From Dendrophyllia cribrosa (lineage: Eukaryota; Cnidaria; Anthozoa; Scleractinia; Dendrophylliidae), in contig JAJLRJ010000011.1 in NCBI GenBank assembly GCA_024195265.1, forward strand, positions 26,775,792-26,839,791: a stretch of DNA of 64,000 nucleotides, in the 5' to 3' direction. Below the pieces are notes generated by a model that made no database searches, was not told where the DNA came from, and saw only the letters and a program-made list of their open reading frames with translations. Positions 12,209 to 23,405 of the stretch are shown here, piece after piece. Numbering within the stretch: position 1 is the stretch's first letter; every line of letters starts with the position of its first letter. The position numbers and the translations under genes were made by a program.

Positions 12209-15166
12209 TTGTGTCGGTGGTTTCTTTGTTTCTCATTTACTTTCTCATCCTGCTGATGCATACAGTCTTGAGAGAGAAGTCCCGACAAAACGATAGATAC
12301 TCCGATGATTTGTATTTGATCTCAACTTCTGTCTTCCAGGAAAAGCCGCAAGAGCAGATTTAAGATGACGGTCATATTGCATTATTAATTTTCACTATAA
12401 AAAAGCACAGTACTTTAGCCCAGCGAAATCTCGGGCAACATGAAAAACATACAGTTCAGAAATCTGATGGCGGCTTTGATCGAGGACAATCGATTTGCGT
12501 CATCAGACTACCACGACAAATGTAAGAGTTATAGCTGATTTTGATCCCAAATTAACAAAGCAACATTTGGTTTCTATTTTGTATTTGAATTGCCTTCTCT
12601 GTTTTGCAATGTCCTAGTCAAGTACTTGATAAGTTTTTTGAAGAAATATGTTGAATTTGATGATGGAATTAGGAAATGTTCTTAATGACAAAAAAGTGGA
12701 AAATCCCGAAATTTACGTCTGCGTTTCAACTTTATCAAATCATAGGTTATGTCACGACACTTTGCCATGTCTTTTTCGGAAAAACGTTTGTGTAAAACTC
12801 GAAAATGGTTATGAATTATTCCGTGAACTATACAACAGACTAGTGATACTGATACCTTTTCTCTCTCTTCATGGTGCTTTTTAAAATCCATTTTGTCTCC
12901 TGACACAGGTCATACAAGTTAAGCAACTGTGATTTTATAGTTATCAATCAAATTGAGCTTAATGTTTATTTTGCAATTTTGCATTCGAAGTTTTTATTTC
13001 TCTCTCATTTTTGTTTTAGGTCGATCCAAACCGTTCTTTCTTAATAAGTGTTTTGCAAAATTTTTAAGTCCGCTTCCAAAGCGACAAAACGTTTTAATAG
13101 AGTGACTGACTACTTAGCGTGTCTCGCTTTGTTTTAGGAAAGTAACGACAATTATACAAAGTTCATCATTCGGCTAGAAATTCCTCAGTCTGTTTCCCTT
13201 ACCCGTTAGGCTGGCCAATCTTTGTGGAAATAACAGTAGAAGTAATTAAGCTACAAATGCATTATTCACCACAATACTAGTATTGCAAAAGGTTAAATTA
13301 GCAGAATCGATTCAAGTTCATCCAAGGCCTTGCACGCGACAGTATGTTGCATCGGCTTTGTCTGACGGCAATCGACTTGCGTGAACAGACAACGACGACA
13401 AATTGCGATATTGCAGGAGTTATAGCTGATTTTGATCCCAAATTAACAAAGCAATATTTGGCTTCTATTTTGTATTGGAATTGCTTTCTCTGTTATGCAA
13501 TGTACTAGCACGTATGTCCAGGATTGGCTTCTTCAGCGAAATTTACAATTTTTCGTTGACTCTGCAAATTTTACGATTTTTTTTCATATGGGAAAGTAAC
13601 GGTTGCGAAGTTTACAAAACTTACGATTTTTCGCAGCCTCAACGATTTTCCGTATTACCTTGCGTTTCTTTTCGTAACCTTTTGTATTGCAAATGAATGT
13701 CGGAAACAGCAACTAGCGGGTTGCGAATTTTACAAAATTTACGATTTTCGCAGCCTCGACGATTTTTCGCATTGCTGCCGTTTTTTCGTATACTTTTGTC
13801 TTAGGTGTTAAAAATGCTTCATTTTTGCCATATGTCTTTAGTGCTCTTGCGTTTGACAATTGCAAATGCATGGTCGTTTTGCCCGCGGCACAAACAAAAC
13901 GGCTAATTTAGTGTAAACTGCTTAAAAACTTTGCATTTTTGTGCGCCTTGTGCTGTGGTCAGATGTTGTAAAAGAACCGAAACCGAAGCTATTTTGGTTA
14001 AACGAGTGATTCTGCGGGTCGTGTGCGAATTATGTATCCTTTGAAAGCTATTTATAATTAGCATACTGCCTGGACAAGTTTGCGCGATAGTCAGTGTTTA
14101 ACTTGTCAAGGAAATATCTGTTGGTCCACGGATTGTGCAAATGGTAAGTAAAACTTTTGAATGGGAACTTCCGTTCGAGATTGGCGTTTACCATTTGCCA
14201 CTGACCAACAGAAACGGGCTGAGTAGCCACGCTTACGAATCATAGTATGATTGCGCAAGAACTTCCTCATTCCCGAGAGTCGGTGTACATTTCATTTATT
14301 TCGCCCACCGTTCAAAGCATTCCGTCAATCAGTCCTCGCCTGGTTCAGGTAAAGATTTCAGATTTTAGTCGCCGCGGCAAAATTTGCTATCGTTTGACAA
14401 AAGGATAGTAAAGGTAAAAACTCATAATTTAACGTAAAAGCTAGTTGTAAAGGTGTAAAATCCAGTGTGAAACGCTCCGATGAATCGCGTGATTTAAATT
14501 AATCAGTCTTACGATTACCTAAAGCTCGTCCACAGCAGTTTGTAAAGCGTTTTCTTACCTGATTATAGATTGAGGAAGGAGATTTCATCTGGGGATAGTT
14601 GCAGCAAAATTCATCGTCGCTCGACAGAAGTACAGGTAAGTACAAACGCAATATCAGCTAGTAATTATTCTATGTTGCTTGCCTAGAAATTGCAAGCAAA
14701 AGTTTGTTGTGTTGCCTATGTCTGAAATGTTTGATGGGGTTTGCAACCAGGAAACGCACTGCGTCGGTTATTTAAACGAAGCTCTTACTTAGAACGCGGT
14801 TTAAGATTTTGTGGGTACTTTTAAGTAGAAAAAAATTAGTTTTCTATTCTTTTAGTTTCATAATTTCAATTTTTTACGAGAAACGCACGTTTTTATGAAG
14901 TTAAAGATATCGTCCACTTCAAGGGTTCTTGCATCTGATCCATTTGAAAATCCTCGCTCAAGCGTGACAAGAGAGCTACAGTTCAGTTTTGTTCTTACAG
15001 TAGTGGCCAAATTCACTGCACTGTATAAGTTTTAAACAAAGCTGTTGTCCAACCTGATAAAATTTAAATCACCGAAAGATCATTTTAAATACTGATACAT
15101 ACATCTTTCTCAGTGAAAATTAATATGGTCACACTTTAAGCCCACTTACAAGTTTCTGGTATCACA

Positions 15167-15347
15167 TGATTGCGCAAGAACTTCCTCATTCCCGAGAGGC
15201 GGTGTATATTTCAATTATTCGCCAGTTCTTTAAAGCATTTGCTATACATTTGAGCAGTTTCTCGCCTGGTTATAGTTTGGGAGCACAGATTTCACCTATT
15301 GGTTGCCGCAGCGAAATTCACTGTCGTTTGACACGAGTGCATTACAG
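15167..15347 (+). promoter_or_regulatory. Promoter-like module, full form (tandem unit 1)
   Basis: Same layout as at 4673: TTGCGCAA, the GTGTA(T)ATTTCAATTATT stretch, GCCTGGTTATAGTTTG, and a donor CATTACAG|GTAATA. It lies in the first 0.99-kb tandem unit. Confidence 0.45.
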
Positions 15348-16153
15348 GTAATATTCAACAATATCAATATTCAACACAAAAGATAGTTGGTTAGGGTGAG
15401 AAACGTTCCGATGAATCGCGTGATTTAGATCAACCTTTCTTATGATTATCCAAAGCTTGGGCACAGCAGTTTGTAAAGCAACTTTTTCTCGCCTGATTAT
15501 AGATTGAGGGAAAATATTTCAACTGGTGATAGTTGCAGTAAAATTCATCTTCGTTTGACGGAAGTGCAGGTTAGTACAAACGCAATAAATTGAGGACATT
15601 AGCTAGTGAGTTAGGCGCAAAACATTTCGATAAATCGTATGGTATTTATTATTATATGTTGCTTGCCTAGAATTTGCAAGCAACAGTTTGTTGTGTCGCC
15701 TATGTCTGAAATGTTAGATGAGGTTTGCAATCAGGAAACACACTGAGCCGATTATTTAAACGAAGCTCTAAACCGCGGTTTAAGAGTTTGTGTGTCATTT
15801 TTTAAAAATAGAAAAAAATAAGTGTTCTATTTTTTTAGTTTCATAATTTCAAAGTACGAGAAGCGCAGTTTTTTTTTAAGTTAAAGATATTCTCTACTAC
15901 AGGGTTCTTGCAATTGTATTTGATCCATTTGAAAATCCTCGCTCAAACGTGACAAGAGCACTGCCCAGTTCAGTTTTTGTACTTACAGTAGTCGCCAAAT
16001 TCACTGCACTGTGTAAGTTTTAAAAAAGCTGTTGTCCAACCTGATCAATTTTAAATCACCGAAAGATCATTTTAAATACTGATACATATATCTTTCTTAG
16101 TGAAAATTAATATGGTCACGCTTTAAGCCCACTTATAAGTTTCTGGTATCACA

Positions 16154-16334
16154 TGATTGCGCAAGAACTTCCTCATTCCCGAGAGGCGGTGTACATTTCA
16201 ATTATTCGCCAGCCCTTCAAGGCATTTGGCATACATTTGAGCAGTTTCTCGCCTGGTTATAAATTGGGAGCACAGATTTCACCTGTTGGTTGCCGCAGCA
16301 ACATTCACTGTCGTTTGACACGAGTGTATTTCAG
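16154..16334 (+). promoter_or_regulatory. Promoter-like module, full form (tandem unit 2)
   Basis: Same layout, with GCCTGGTTATAAATTGG as the TATA-like box and TATTTCAG|GTAATA as the donor. The TTGCGCAA and the TATA-like box are about 100 bp apart, as in the copies at 4673 and 15167. Confidence 0.45.
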
Positions 16335-17632
16335 GTAATATTCAACAATATCAATATTCAACACAAAAGATAGTTGGTTCGGGTGAGAAACGTTCCGATG
16401 AATCGCGTGATTTAGATCAACCTCTCTTATGATTATCTAAAGCTTGGCCACAGTAGTTTGTAAAGCTTTTTCTCGCCTGATTATAGATTGAGGAAAAAGA
16501 TTTCAACAGGTGGTAGTTGCAGCAAAATTCATCGTCGTTTGACAGAAGTGCAGGTTAGTACAAACGCAATAAATTGAGGACATTAGCTAGTGAGTTAGGT
16601 TGCAAAACGTTTCGAGAAATCGTATAATATGTATTATTATATGTTGCTTGCCTAGACCTTGCAAGCAACAGTTTGTTGTGTCGCCTTTGTCTGAAATGTT
16701 AGATGAGGCTTGCAACCAAGAAACACACTGAGCCGGTTATTTAAACGAAGCTCTAACTTAGACAGCGGTTTAAAATTTTGTGGGTCATTTTAAGTAGATA
16801 AAAAAATGTCTGTGCTATTCGCCTTCTGGGCACTGTTTAAAGTAAATAAACGTTTAAATATGGGATAAAATCACGATCATATTGCATTATAAGTGTTCAT
16901 TCATTATAGGAAGACATTAAAACAAGTTTCAGACGACCAATGCAGTTTTGATGAGTGCAGAAACATCTCGGAATCATTTACATCAACCACCACGAAATTC
17001 CAATGTATAAATTTTAGCTGTATATGATCACAACATAGCAAATTTAAAGATGAAATTTTCAAGAGAATTTCGAATTTAGTGGCGAAAAATGGGAAAGTCC
17101 CAGTTTCTGTCTGCGTCAAGTTAAACTTTATCAAATCATGGGTTATGTCAAGTTATTTTGCTTTTCCTTCTTTAACAGAAAGCTTGTAAAAAAATCGTAT
17201 AAAATGATTATGAATTATTATTTTTTAAAATACGGATCAGAAGAAATAAACATGTATTCCATTCCGCTTAATAAAACTGCGGCAACATTTGTCTGCATTA
17301 GGTCCGGAAACCTTGGCAACAAAGGTCTTGTAAATGTTTTGAATGGCTTTTGGAGGTTTTTGTCTTGTCTGTTTGTCCAGAAAATGTCGTGAGGATTTCC
17401 CATAAAAAAAAAAATTGGAAAAGATTCTTCTTGTTTCGAAAGGCTGATCACGACAAGCTAGAAAAGGAAAATTAAGTTAAAGGTTTTGAAATCCTTAAAC
17501 TAAAAAAGGTTAACTGGTTTCGTGGTTCCTATTTATACTTGCAGCTTGTCATGATGTTCTGTTTTTAATTTTGAACATTTTCCCATGTAATTTCATTTTG
17601 TAACTAGTAAGTCCACCTTTAGCAATATGAAA

Positions 17633-17775
17633 GAAACAGTCTATGAAATGGTTTTTTACAAAGTAAATAGACATTCAAAAATGTTATTTTCTTTACCGTA
17701 GTTTTCCAGGAATGCTTGAAAATTTTTAGTATGAATTCTGAAGGAAGACATGTCGCGCTTTGTACCATTTAATAA
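17633..17775 (-). pseudogene. Distal half of a split first-exon-like sequence
   Basis: Homologous to about 22556-22690. On the minus strand it encodes TKNFQAFLENY followed by the donor-like G|GTAAAG, as in the intact copy. The upstream half of the exon is displaced to about 18766 by an intervening insertion of about 1 kb, and the codons next to the break differ from the intact copy. Therefore it is non-functional as it stands. Confidence 0.6.
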
Positions 17776-18765
17776 ACGAGCAGCTGCGAGTTTATTAAAT
17801 GACTTAAAACACGTTTATTGAATGAGTTTATTGAATGACTTAAAAAAAATCGTTAATAATTCATGACCATTTTGTCCAATATCGATGAAACTATGTGGAG
17901 TGATATGAGAAAACAAAAGAAGGTTGTTTGCATTTGGGAATTGAACAACAATAATGAAAGAGAAATAAAATTAGAAATTTAAATATGCAGAACTATGTCA
18001 GTATTTTATTCGAATGCGGTCTTTTGATACTTCGCTTGCATTAGTAAAAACATGCTTCCGAAGCGCCTGACTTATGTGAAGAGGCTGGGTTGGAACGTAA
18101 GACATCGCATTCTTTAAGAATAACTTGCGCTACACGTTTGTTTCAAAATCAAGTTGAGGAGAAGTTGATACGCGATAGGACGGGACATCGTTCAAATGTT
18201 TTGTTTAAGCATGAAAAATCTAGCATACAACAACAAATGATGGTCGGCAATTTGGAGTAGTACTGTAGCTCTTCCGGACCACCGGTCGCAAATCTTACAG
18301 ATAGCGCGTCGACTAACACCCCCAGCACAAAAGTTAGTCTTTCTAAAACAGATGCAGCTGAAAGCAATTCAAATTTATTAGATTTTGAATCGTTAGATTT
18401 TGACGTCGCAGATGAATTGTTAGCTAACATGACTATACCAAAATAAATGTGTTGCGTGAAATTAATGGTTGTTCTCAGTATTTAATTCCTACTGTATATA
18501 AACTTGAAGCATTATATAATATCACATGTGGCATTATATATGAATATTGATAGATAATGCAACGTGTGTCATTATATAATGCTTCACGTTCACTTGTATG
18601 CCATTGTTTTTCTATTATACCCCATTATTCCCCTGGGCCACATTCAAAACCCTACCCGGGCTTTTTAGTTTCAAGCGTATTTTATGCGGTAAAGAGTGCT
18701 TTCCTCGTGACTAGAGAGGAGCATCGGATTGGACAAAATGGTCATGAATTATTAATGAGTTTTTT
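17776..18765. mobile_element. Insertion of about 1 kb splitting the exon-like sequence
   Basis: Defined by comparison. Sequence that is continuous at 22670-22710 in the second copy is separated here by about 990 bp, joining at CTTTGT on the left and ATAAATG on the right. I see no terminal inverted repeat or clear target-site duplication. It carries a terminal-exon-like frame on the plus strand (18267-18446). Confidence 0.5.
18267..18446 (+). pseudogene. Orphan terminal-exon-like frame with acidic C-terminus
   Basis: Following an acceptor-like ACTGTAG, one frame reads about 58 codons without interruption and ends NLLDFESLDFDVADELLANM plus four residues, then TAA overlapping an AATAAA signal. 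Ser/Thr-rich then acidic composition and a stop merged with the poly(A) signal fit the last exon of a gene, possibly carried inside the surrounding insertion. No upstream exon was found and I do not recognise the family. The first 20 bases, including the acceptor-like AGTAGTACTGTAG, recur near 54305. Confidence 0.35.
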
Positions 18766-19164
18766 AAGTAATAAATGGATGCTGATCTTCACAGGAAGAT
18801 TCCATCGCTTTCAGCTCTCTAACCGCCACTTCAAAGGCATACAAATCGTCTTAAGGACTTTTTCTTTCCATTTCGAAGTCTCAAAAGGCGTGTTTACATT
18901 TTGGTAATGGAAACTGAACGTCTGAAAAATTGAAGTGTAGAGTACAGAAGAGGCCATATTTGTTTGAAATCTGATAGTCTTCTCCGAGTGACAAACCGGT
19001 TCTCTCTAGTCCGTCCTAAAACCCAGACATGTGCGCAGTAGACGGATTCTGATTGGTTTAACCTTCCTGGAGCCTTTTATAACAATAGGGGGCAAAAATA
19101 ACTTTCTAGGGGAGGCAGGGACGAGTTCGCGTACACTAAAATATGCGTGCATAAATTTACATGC
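18766..19164 (-). repeat. Duplicated promoter/first-exon segment, copy 1
   Basis: About 400 bp matching 22700-23105 at high similarity. It includes the start-codon region of the first-exon-like frame and an inverted CCAAT box (GATTGGTT at 19051-19058). Confidence 0.75.
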
Positions 19165-20586
19165 ACAAATGTGACAAAAACACGAAGAAACGCAGTCCAT
19201 TTTATACCTCATGCGCTTACTGCGCTTGAGTAATGGAGGGTAAATTCGAGAGGATTATTTTTAGGCAATTTTCGTGGTCTTCGCTTTAATAGAAAATACA
19301 ACAGAATACATATGTATAAAGCCGTTCGGGCGTAAAAGGGGTTGGGGTGGGGGGGGGGGGGGGGGGGGGGGGGAAGAGGAGGAAGGCGCAGTTCCGACTA
19401 TTTTACCACATATGATGCCATCATCTGTTGTCTTTACTGACTTAAATTAAGTATTTGGGCAACCCTTCCGCTCCGCTTGAAAACAAGACCAGTATCTTGG
19501 GTTAAAATCCAATACCGGCGTAAGCTCTTTTGGCAAGACCAATTATAAGTTGTAAAGCCGGTCTTAGGTAAAAAAGGCAAGTGATTACCACATACGGAAT
19601 GGGCGATGTTCAGACGTCACGGTGCCCTAGACCAAGCATGTTTATAATCGAGCCATGAAGCTTGGACTGCGATAACCACTTTATAGTCCGTCATTTGTAA
19701 AGTGTGATTAAGGCTTTGAAGGAATCGTTTTTCCGTTCCTCCAGTTTGGGCCTGCCATTTTGTCGACGGGGTCGTAGGGAAACATGGGTGGTAAAAGACG
19801 GGAAGTGCCCGTGCCTGGGAACGGTGCCCAGATTTTGCCGGCCTGAATGGGCTTCTTGTTTTTTTTTTTACATGCCGCCTTTGGTGTAATACTGGCTTGC
19901 TATTCCCGTGTGCCAGAATTCGCCATATGATTTAATAAAAGAGGCTACGCTTGGTGTATACCAGTATGTTTGTCCAAATCAAAAAGGCCAACCTTAGTTA
20001 GATTTTTGTGTGACAAACGGATAGAGTCGAGGTGGCTTTCTATTAAGTCGGTGCATTGCAGTGAATCAAAGAGCTCGGAAATACCTCTAGAATCGACACA
20101 CCAGGGACGGCGGAGCAGAGGGGGGGGGGGGGGGGGGGGGGGGGCTGGGGGGGGGGGGGGGCTGGGGGGCAATTTCCCCAATTTCAAGCATAAAGATAAA
20201 AATGTTATGTTACATGATTTGACACTCCAAATTCATGCAAATTGAACTGACAAAGATCATTTCAAAGTACATTATCAACGTCCCATATTAAAAGCTAAAC
20301 TGATTTATCATTAAGTTTCAATATCTAAACCACAAAATGCTTTCTGACAGTATATCTGCGTTTTTAAAAGAAAAAAAGAATTAAATAAAGTTAGAAATGT
20401 TTCTTGTCACCGGACTAACTTTTTAAGACAACCTAATTTGCATAATATTTACCTATTCACAGAAGATCGGGACTTAATAATTAGCTAGTTATAGCCATTA
20501 AACAGTTCAAAACGTTTATTTGTGTGTTCTCTACTGAAAGTCGTGAAAATATAAATGAAATATAAATATATAAAACGCCTATATTT
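19165..20586. other. Gene-free stretch with long poly-G tracts
   Basis: Poly-G runs at about 19349-19373 and 20120-20166. The predicted Gly- or Pro-rich frames across them are artefacts of the runs. No gene recognised. Confidence 0.5.
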
Positions 20587-20763
20587 AAGGTGGCTCGAAG
20601 TAGTTTTTTTTGGGTCACACCTCCCTTTTTGAATGCACTTATACATAATGTTACTTTAGCTTAATAAATCTGAATTTCATACCAGATACTAGGCTTGGAT
20701 GAAAGTTTTGGATGATGCTCTTTTTATGCTATTAAATCAGCCTTTCCATAGTATAAACCGCTC
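20587..20763 (+). repeat. Dispersed repeat, inverted partner at 33060-33235
   Basis: About 175 bp starting AAGGTGGCTCGAAGTAG. The reverse complement lies at 33060-33235 with around 10 percent divergence. Probably a MITE family; the GGTGGCTCGAAG end is shared. Confidence 0.7.
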
Positions 20764-22555
20764 CGGTGGGACACGCATTTTGTGGAATGTTTTTGTTTTA
20801 TGTCATTTTGCACGGGCTAATTTTTGTTTTTGACTGTAGTGCGACCAGGCCCTTAGTTTTCAAATACATCATGGTTCGTACTCATCGACAAAATTCCAAA
20901 TTCAACCGAAGAGATGCTTTGAAAAAAGCAAGAGAAAAGCGGTGGAGTGGACGGCCCCCCTATACGTGACCCACCTGAAAAAGCCGGAAGAAATATTCCC
21001 ATCCTTCGCTCAAGTCAAAATTTTCTGAATGAAAATTATGTTATCAATCTAAAACTTTTAATGGAAGGACTGAAGACGTGCTAAAGTTGTAATGAAGGTC
21101 CATTACTTTTGGAAGATATAAAAAAGTCTCCATCGCGCAATTGCCTTAAAAAAATGAAAAAATGAAAAAAATACTTGAACAAGAGGCTACCAGTAGCCTA
21201 TACTCATGCGCTTGCATAAGAAAGTTTTATGGGTTATTTTTTAACGGGTCACGCACCCCTCCTCCCTCAACGAATTTTGCGTGACACACATTACACCACC
21301 ACTCAAGACATGTTGATTGAAGCTACCAATTTTTCTGTACCCGCTTTTAATATTTAATTTATTGATTCCCGATCAAACCCATACTAGTCTAATACTTCCC
21401 AAACCGTGAATTGGGTTATTCCAGAAAGAATCCACCCCCAACCCCCACCGACGGATGGCAAGATTGTTTGACCCCTCCCCCTCCACCCGAATTTCCTGGC
21501 CCGCTAGAAATCCTAGAATCCCCCCCCCCCCCCCCTGGATTTCCAAGCCCAGAGACCCCTCCTCCTGCCCGGATTTCCAATAAATTTTTCGAATACATGT
21601 AATCGGATTCAGTAGATTCTGCTTTTATAGTGTCAAAACTGTGATGATGAGTGCTATAAATCGGAAACATTTTAAAAATATATATTGCGTGACGCATCAC
21701 GAAAAACCCCCCGTGATTTCAAGACCAAATCGAAATGCAATTTTTCTATAAAGCTTGTTTCTTAAATAACTGCTTTGATTTTGCCATGTATTAGTTTTTA
21801 CCAGGCTTCACAGTTTCTTCAAAGTGTTGTCGCAAATACAATTCTTTCATATATGCAAATTTCGTGTGAACTGTAATTCGATCGCGTGTGTTTCATTCAC
21901 GATCATGAATCCAAAATATTTGTTTTAAAGGTCAAAACGTTTTAATGAAACTCGTATTTCCTTGAATGAAAATGTCTTTCCCTTGAATAAAAGAGTTAAA
22001 CACTTATCAGAATTCAGTGATTTCTGCTTCCGGAAGGCTTGGCGATTTATTTATCCTAATTGCAGCGTGCAGCGCTAGCGTCTGCGAATTTAATATATTA
22101 TAAACATCACAAAATAATATTTAAATTCAGCAACCTGCTTTATTTATTATATCTAGTGTTTTCTAAAATTTCCGACTTTTCCTGTGTAAATAGAATGCCA
22201 TTCTTATCCGTAAAGATGATTCGCATAATGTTTTCGCGAATCAAAAAACCTTGAAAGCAAACTTTATTTCAGAAAGCGCAATTTAATTATATTTACTAGC
22301 GTGCCTTTACCGAAAACATTCGAACAAGTTTAATCGCAGTTTGCCTTTACACGGGAAAAAGGACAACGAATTCTCTCAGTTGAAAGTTTTATTCAAATAT
22401 CTATAAGTTTAGTCTCAAGAGCAAAACGCGTTAAATTATCGCATCGAGGAAACCGTGTCGGCAACGCAAGCAAATTTGTTTACTGACTGACATGTTGAAG
22501 AATTTCTCGTGTGGTCGAGTTTTCTAAATATTTCTGAATAACCACTGATAACACA
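20764..22555. other. Gene-free stretch
   Basis: No supported gene. A short frame at 20871-20966 starting at an internal ATG encodes a strongly basic peptide (MVRTHRQNSKFNRRDALKKA..) that resembles the N-terminus of some transposon or DNA-binding proteins but ends at a stop. A C-rich patch occupies 21430-21570. Confidence 0.4.
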
Positions 22556-22618
22556 GACAGTCTATGAAATGTTTCTTACAAAGTAAATGGACATTTAAAA
22601 AAATGTTATTTTCTTTAC

Positions 22619-22742
22619 CGTAGTTTTCCAGGAATGCTTGAAAATTCTTAGTAAAGTCTGCCGCTTCGCGCTTTGAAGGATTCAAGACAACGATGTCCCG
22701 CTTTGTGATAAATGAATGCTGATCCTCACAGGAATATTCCAT
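22619..22742 (-). CDS. Candidate first coding exon, unknown protein
   Basis: On the minus strand an ATG at 22742 opens 41 codons (MEYSCEDQHSFITKRDIVVL.. to ..FQAFLENY) and runs into a donor-like ACG|GTAAAG at 22619. The frame is open about 13 codons upstream of this ATG to an in-frame stop. The segment and about 360 bp upstream exist as a second copy at 17.6-19.2 kb, where the exon is split. Composition is protein-like (mixed, hydrophilic), and upstream lies an inverted CCAAT box about 250 bp away. No downstream exon could be identified between 17 and 22.6 kb, so this may itself be a pseudogene or a transposon-borne piece. I do not recognise the family. Confidence 0.4.
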
Positions 22743-23105
22743 CGCTTTCAGCTTTCTAACCGCCACTTCAGAGGCATACAAATCGTCTTAAGGACTTTTT
22801 CTTTCCATTTCGAAGTCTTAAAAGGCGTGTTTACATTCTGGTAATGGAAAATGAACGTCTGAAAAATTGAAGTGTGGAGTACAGAAACGGTCATATTTGT
22901 TTGAAATCTGATGAGAGTCTTCTCCGAGTGACAAACTGGTTCTCTCTAGTCCCCCCTAAAACCCAGACATGTGCGCAGTAGACGAATTCTGATTGGTTTA
23001 ACCTTCCTGGAGCCTTCTATAACAATAGGAGACAAATATAACTTTCTAGGGGAGGCAGGGGCGAGTTCGCGTACACTTAAATATGCGTGCATAAATTTGC
23101 ATGCA
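22743..23105 (-). promoter_or_regulatory. Candidate promoter for the minus-strand first exon
   Basis: Contains a CCAAT box on the minus strand (AACCAATCAG; 22989-22998 region) and a GC-richer stretch with TGCGCACATG, with no strong TATA. The whole stretch is conserved in the duplicate at 18850-19164. Promoter role is inferred from the position upstream of the exon-like frame. Confidence 0.35.
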
Positions 23106-23148
23106 AAATCGTGACACAAAAGATAACAAGAAAAACGAACAACCTCGT

Positions 23149-23345
23149 TCCCAGGGTCTTCTCGGTTTTCAATATGGCGGCGCTTCGGGAGAAGACCCTG
23201 GCACACAGCAGATCACGTGATCAAAATCTGCACTATTTGTGAAGATGTATTCAAAATGGCGGCCAAGGAAAAGAGTGAGAAGATCTGGGTACGAGATTGC
23301 AAACCAAGAGGAAAACAAACAAAATGGCGGCCAAGGAGGGATTTC
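23149..23345 (+). repeat. Short hairpin repeat with ATGGCGGC motifs
   Basis: Arms CCAGGGTCTTCTC (23151-23163) and GAGAAGACCCTGG (23189-23201) flank an AATATGGCGGC core. CAAAATGGCGGCCAAGGA then recurs at about 23254 and 23321. AANATGGCGGC is the YY1-type site. A relative lies at 32300-32370. It could act as an exapted promoter, but the repeat nature is what the sequence shows. Confidence 0.55.
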
Positions 23346-23405
23346 TGTGGAACCATTTATCGACCTGTCAAGTTTTTCTTTGCTTTGCTGTTTCAAGAAA
23401 AATGA

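Larger units (their letters stand above)
15119..17100 (+). repeat. Tandem duplication of a 0.99-kb unit inside copy C
   Basis: The unit starting TTAATATGGTCAC at 15119 recurs at 16108 with high similarity over its full length. Block A has a single unit, starting at about 4629. Each unit carries one full promoter-like module and one half module, so this duplication raises the module count. Confidence 0.8.
11829..17632 (+). repeat. Segmental repeat block, copy C
   Basis: Counterpart of block A. Homology starts at the TTGCGCAA promoter-like module and ends around 17630, where the flanks diverge. Copy C carries an additional tandem copy of a 0.99-kb unit (15119-16107 repeated at 16108 onward) and a 27-bp retrotransposon tail at 12182-12208. 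It retains the ancestral uninterrupted state at the places where copy A has the palindrome and the TTAA element. Confidence 0.8.

Noticed and set aside
19945..20245. Pro-rich and Gly-rich frames
   Set aside because: Produced by poly-G runs.
20766..20969. Basic peptide as transposase N-terminus
   Set aside because: Only about 32 codons after the internal ATG, no continuation found.
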